In this document: positions 34,633 to 37,794 of the stretch, in pieces
Layout: each line of letters begins with the position of its first letter
Position numbering within the stretch: the first letter of the stretch is position 1
Assembly: GCA_937948815.1 (NCBI GenBank)
Contig: CALFAM010000033.1
Span: 1 to 37,794 of the forward strand
DNA: 37,794 nt
Direction of reading: 5' to 3'
From: an uncultured bacterium
Lineage (GTDB): Bacteria > Acidobacteriota > Thermoanaerobaculia > Multivoradales > J023
Translations under genes and position numbers: made by a program
The notes under the pieces: generated by a model
The model's input: the letters and a program-made list of their open reading frames with translations, nothing else
Database searches by the model: none
What the model was told of the DNA's origin: nothing

Positions 34633-37119
34633 ATCCTGCCGCAAGGCGACCAGCGGATCGACCGTTGCCGCCCGTCGCGCCGGCAGCCAGCTCGCCAGCC
34701 CCGCTGCCCCAATCACCACGAGCAGAGCGATCGCAAGCGCCCAGGGATCATACGGGCCGACACCGTAGAGATCATGGGCAAGCGCACGGCCGGCCGCCAG
34801 CGCCGCGACCATGCCGATGCCCAACGCGAGGCCAACGAGCCGGGCCGTATCGCCCAAGACCAGGCGCACGACTCGGCCGCGATCACATCCCAATGCCATG
34901 CGAATCCCGATCTCGCGGGTGCGCCGGGCAACCACCAGCGCGAGCGCGCCGAGCAAACCGAGCCCGCTCGAGAAGAGTGCGACCCCACCGGCCGCGCCCA
35001 TGACACGACCTGCCAGGTGGGTCGATGCGAACAGCCGGCGGCGAATGTCCGTCATGGTTTCGGCCCGCCACACCGGAATCGCGGGATCAATGGCGCGCAC
35101 CTCGCGGCGCAGCGCTGGCAGAAGATCAGCCGCGGCACTGCGGGTGCGAATGGTGAACCGCGCGTCGACCAAGCTCGGGTTCTGCCAGTAGGGCGTGAAC
35201 ACCTGGGCTTCGGCCGTGCGCGAATGGTCGTGGTAGTCGCCGTCCTGAATGACACCCACCACCATGGCGTGCCGACCCTCGATGGTGATCCGGGCACCGA
35301 GCGGATCCTGATTCGGCCACAGATCACCGGCCAGCTTCTGATTCACGATCGCCACCGGCGTGCGCTGTGGACCGTCACTGGCCTCGAATTCACGCCCTCG
35401 AAGCAGGCGCACGCCGAGGGTCGCGAAGAAACGCGCGCCGACCTGGTTGATGCGTGCGCTCCGGCCCGCACCCAGTTTCGCGGGCGGCACGTCTACCGCA
35501 TCGCCTGCCCCGGCGGCGGCCCCCGAAGCGGCCAACCCCGAAGCGGCCAGCCCCGAAGCGGCCACACCTGGCGTAACCATCACCGTGCCACCGCCGCCGA
35601 GAAGAGGCGGATACTTGCTCAAGGTCACACCCTCGACGCCTGGCAGCGATGCCAGCCGGTCAAGGATGGCGTGGTTGTTTGCCCTCGCCCGCTCCGGGCT
35701 CGTGCCGACCAGGCGCTGCCGTGCGCGCAGCACCGCGAGATGCGCGGGATCGACGCTGCCTGGCTGCCGGACCTCGACGAGGCTCCTGGCCAACAGGCCC
35801 GTGCAGGATACGAGCACGAAGCTCGCGGCCACTTGCACGATCACCAAGGCGCTCAGCATGCTCGGCCGACGCATACCCGTGCCTTCTCCATCGCGCCCGA
35901 GCGCTGCGACAAGCCGTGGTCGCATGGACTGGATCGCAGGGATCGACGCCACCAGCACTCCGATTGCCGCGGCGACGAACAATGCGTAGCCGACCATCGC
36001 CAGTCCCGGCCGAACATCGAGCGGCACGCGATTCCGGTCGAGACGGGCGAGCAAGTCGCCGAGCCCGCCAGCCATCACCAGGCCCCCGACCGCGCCGCCC
36101 AACGCCAGCAGCATCGCTTCACTGGCGAATAGGGACATCACACGCCAGCGAGGAGCGCCGAGCGCCGCGCGCACCGCGATCTCCCGCCGCCGAGTCAGCC
36201 CTCGGGCGACCAACATGCCGCTGAGGTTGGCGGCCGCGATCAGCAAGACCAGGGTCACGGCTGCAAGCATCAGGGCGCTGAGTCGTAGGCGATTGGCGCG
36301 GTTGTCCGGATGAATCCCGCGAAGCGGCGTCAGAGCGACACCACGGGTCGCGGGGTCTGAACCGCTCGCTTCCCGCACGCCCTGGCTGAGCGCTTCCATT
36401 TCCGCCGATGCCGTGTCGATCGACTGCCCTGGCGCCAAGCGGCCGATCAGGCTCAGCCAGGTGCAGTCACGATCTTCCGTATCGCACCACCGATAGCCCA
36501 CGGATGCGCTCGCCATGGGCAGCCACACGGTCGCGGGCAGACTCAGATCGATACCGGTGAACGTCGATGGCGCTACACCAACGACGGTGAAGGTCTGATC
36601 ATTCAAACTCACGGTGGCGCCGACTACATCGTCACGGCCACCCAGCCGCGACTGCCAGAACGCATGGGAGACCACGGCGACCGCCGGCGCACCGGCTGCA
36701 TCCTCCGTGCTCGAGAAGAAGCGACCGCGCGCCGGTGAGACACCGAGCACCGCGAAGTAGTTGGCCGACACGACAGATCCATTGACCTGCGTCTGCCCCT
36801 CGTCCGTGCCCAGGCTCAAGGGCGCCGAAGGATAGCTCGCGGCAAGACGTCCGAAGGTGGTCACCGCGGCGCGATAGTCGCGGTAATCCAGCAGCGACAA
36901 AGGGTAGTGGCCCGAACCGTCACGGCTTTCGTAGATGCCGATCAGCCCCTCCGGGTCCGTGACCGGCAGCCGCTGTAAGAACTGACGGTCAATCAGGCCG
37001 ACGATGGCCAAGTGTGCCCCGATCCCGATCGTCAGCGTGATCACGGCAAGCGCCGTGAAGCCCGGCGTCTTGGCGAGCCGCCGAATCGAGTGCTTCACAT
37101 CCTGCAACACAGTCCACAT
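34630..37119 (-). CDS. ADOP-family duplicated permease (FtsX/MacB-like)
   Basis: The 829-residue product has an N-terminal MWTVLQDVKHSIRRLAKTPGFT typical of ADOP permeases, then TM1 and a MacB-type periplasmic domain (about 55-260). Three membrane segments form an FtsX core (about 285-430), including RRREIAVRAALGA. TM5 (about 445-465), a second periplasmic domain and a second FtsX core (about 710-829) with RTREIGIRMALG follow. This is a complete duplicated permease; the family usually lacks an adjacent ATPase, and none is next to it here. An ASGLA repeat tract lies in the second periplasmic domain. ATG 37119 has GGAG 7 bases upstream; an extension to 37161 is rejected. It might borrow one of the ATPases at 6-8 kb, which is only speculation. 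Confidence 0.9.
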   Translation of the reverse strand: MWTVLQDVKHSIRRLAKTPGFTALAVITLTIGIGAHLAIVGLIDRQFLQRLPVTDPEGLIGIYESRDGSGHYPLSLLDYRDYRAAVTTFGRLAASYPSAPLSLGTDEGQTQVNGSVVSANYFAVLGVSPARGRFFSSTEDAAGAPAVAVVSHAFWQSRLGGRDDVVGATVSLNDQTFTVVGVAPSTFTGIDLSLPATVWLPMASASVGYRWCDTEDRDCTWLSLIGRLAPGQSIDTASAEMEALSQGVREASGSDPATRGVALTPLRGIHPDNRANRLRLSALMLAAVTLVLLIAAANLSGMLVARGLTRRREIAVRAALGAPRWRVMSLFASEAMLLALGGAVGGLVMAGGLGDLLARLDRNRVPLDVRPGLAMVGYALFVAAAIGVLVASIPAIQSMRPRLVAALGRDGEGTGMRRPSMLSALVIVQVAASFVLVSCTGLLARSLVEVRQPGSVDPAHLAVLRARQRLVGTSPERARANNHAILDRLASLPGVEGVTLSKYPPLLGGGGTVMVTPGVAASGLAASGLAASGAAAGAGDAVDVPPAKLGAGRSARINQVGARFFATLGVRLLRGREFEASDGPQRTPVAIVNQKLAGDLWPNQDPLGARITIEGRHAMVVGVIQDGDYHDHSRTAEAQVFTPYWQNPSLVDARFTIRTRSAAADLLPALRREVRAIDPAIPVWRAETMTDIRRRLFASTHLAGRVMGAAGGVALFSSGLGLLGALALVVARRTREIGIRMALGCDRGRVVRLVLGDTARLVGLALGIGMVAALAAGRALAHDLYGVGPYDPWALAIALLVVIGAAGLASWLPARRAATVDPLVALRQD
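35521..35565. repeat. Three in-frame 15-bp repeats inside the ADOP permease
   Basis: Units 35521-35535, 35536-35550 and 35551-35565 share CCCCGAAGCGGCCA, differing only in the last base. They encode about three copies of GLAAS in the second periplasmic region, forming a flexible Ala/Gly/Ser linker. Unit number may vary between strains by slippage; the frame is kept because each unit is five codons. Confidence 0.9.
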
Positions 37120-37208
37120 CACTGGCTCCGATCGTCGGCAGTTCTTCTCCCGAGGACACACTCTGCCTACGATGGACGCCGCGCCTGCGTCGCCCTCATG
37201 AGCTCGGG

Positions 37209-37333
37209 CCAGGTACCGAGATCAAGGACCAGGTACCGAGATCAAGTGCCAGCCGAGTGTCGAAAGGAGATCAGGTGCGGGATCGGGTGCCAGCCGATTG
37301 TCGAAGCGGGAACAGGTGCCAGCCGAATATCGA
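37209..37333. repeat. Cluster of short direct repeats upstream of the ADOP permease
   Basis: CCAGGTACCGAGATCAAG occurs perfectly twice (37209-37226 and 37229-37246, period 20). A second motif, GTGCCAGCCGA followed by a variable three bases and TCGA, occurs three times: 37246-37263, 37287-37304 and 37316-37333. Spacings of 41 and 29 bases are too irregular for a CRISPR, and there is no spacer-like structure. They might be protein-binding sites or a dispersed repeat family of this genome. Confidence 0.8.
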
Positions 37334-37421
37334 CGCGACGGCAAGCTCGGCTCGAAGCGAACTTCCGCGCGCTGACCAGTCCTTCCGAGTCCTGATCAGC
37401 GCCGGGTCCATCCGCCTCTTG

Positions 37422-37444
37422 CCGGGCCCATGAGTAGGGCCCGG
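37422..37444 (-). terminator. Hairpin downstream of the peroxiredoxin gene
   Basis: CCGGGCCC (37422-37429) and GGGCCCGG (37437-37444) form a perfect 8-bp GC stem with a 7-base loop, nine bases after the peroxiredoxin stop. No T-run follows on the minus strand (CAAGAGGCGG), so it would be a non-canonical terminator. Confidence 0.5.
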
Positions 37445-37453
37445 AGACGGGGC

Positions 37454-37794
37454 CTACAGCTTCTCGAGCACCGCAGCCGCAGCCGAGACGCCGACCTCAC
37501 CACCGGGCTCGACGCCGAGGTAGGCAACGGTGCCGTCGTCGATGATGGCGGCGAATCGCTTGGCGCGCGTGCCGAGGCCGAAGTGCGCCAGGTCGAGCTC
37601 GAGACCGGTCGCCTTGATGAAGTCGCCATTGCCATCCGCCAGCATGGTGATGCCATCGCCGATGTTGCGCGCCTTGGACCATGCGCTCATCACAAAGATG
37701 TCGTTGGTCGCCAGGCAAGCGACCGCATCCACACCCTTGGCCTTCAGATCGTCGATCGCCACCTGGAAGCCGGGAAGGTGGGTGTCGGAACAGG
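37454..37794 (-). CDS. Peroxiredoxin, Prx5/AhpC-TSA type, C-terminal part (runs off right edge)
   Basis: The frame is open from the right edge to the TAG at 37454, giving about 113 residues. The first complete codons read CSDTHLPGFQV, which is the peroxidatic-cysteine motif (CSxxHLPGF) of the Prx5 group; the Thr/Pro before it lies outside the window. KARNIGDGITMLADGNGDFIKATG and LGTRAKRFAAIIDDGTVAYLGVE are also typical. These enzymes reduce hydrogen peroxide and alkyl peroxides using thiol donors. The apparent ATG/GTG near 37762 is internal, not the true start. No resolving Cys is seen in the remaining sequence except the Cys in VACLATND. Confidence 0.9.
   Translation of the reverse strand, partial: CSDTHLPGFQVAIDDLKAKGVDAVACLATNDIFVMSAWSKARNIGDGITMLADGNGDFIKATGLELDLAHFGLGTRAKRFAAIIDDGTVAYLGVEPGGEVGVSAAAAVLEKL

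Larger units (their letters stand above)
37120..37453. other. Non-coding stretch with short repeats
   Basis: These 334 bases between the permease start and the peroxiredoxin stop hold two families of short direct repeats and one GC-rich hairpin, described separately. No protein-like ORF with a start signal is seen. The permease promoter should lie in the first 100 bases but is not clear. Confidence 0.6.

Noticed and set aside
37209..37333. CRISPR array
   Set aside because: Repeat copies are few, 18 bases long, imperfect and irregularly spaced, with no spacers of constant length and no cas gene in the window.

Overview
The window is GC-rich, densely coded chromosomal DNA with no rRNA, tRNA, CRISPR array, phage or transposon genes that I can recognise. 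The best guess at source is an uncultured member of the Acidobacteriota, perhaps class Thermoanaerobaculia. This is inference from gene content: an ADOP-type duplicated orphan permease (a family named after acidobacteria), a secreted protein built from carboxypeptidase-regulatory-like repeats, an FG-GAP/VCBS protein, and an efflux-type adaptor followed by two ATPases.

Left part (1-8.5 kb): a secreted FG-GAP repeat protein runs off the left edge. Next come a large exported repeat protein (1412-3943) and a short, diverged copy of its last domain (883-1206). Then, on the plus strand, come a pterin-4a-carbinolamine dehydratase (phhB), an HlyD/MacA-like adaptor, two MacB/LolD-type ABC ATPases and a 2OG-Fe(II) oxygenase-like protein whose GTG start overlaps the stop of the second ATPase. 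No permease gene accompanies this transporter set.

Middle (8.5-22.9 kb): a multispanning GT-C-like membrane protein is stop/start coupled to lysA. Divergent from lysA is a full-length cobalamin-dependent methionine synthase (metH), closed by a strong bidirectional terminator. A STAS anti-anti-sigma protein and an FHA-GAF-histidine kinase diverge from a shared control region. They are followed by an FMN-dependent alpha-hydroxy-acid oxidase overlapping a purine nucleoside phosphorylase, an all-helical protein of unknown function, and then hpt and ridA. Purine salvage (phosphorylase plus hypoxanthine phosphoribosyltransferase) therefore brackets the unknown gene.

Right part (23-33.2 kb, minus strand): a long co-directional run, read from gamma-carbonic anhydrase through aspS, aroB, an HD-GYP sensor, a Roadblock/LC7 protein, ftsY, ribD and ribE to an unknown protein. 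Between ftsY and ribD lie four 15-bp tandem repeats with Shine-Dalgarno-like cores, followed by an 11-codon ORF whose stop overlaps the ribD start.

Far right (33.3-37.8 kb): a GT2 glycosyltransferase and a hotdog thioesterase converge on the ADOP permease, with a perfect inverted repeat joining both stop codons. A cluster of short direct repeats and a Prx5-type peroxiredoxin cut by the right edge complete the window. I do not see a defence island, a biosynthetic cluster or another self-evident new system. The least conventional items are the permease-less ABC/oxygenase set, the ribD leader, and the two proteins of unknown function.
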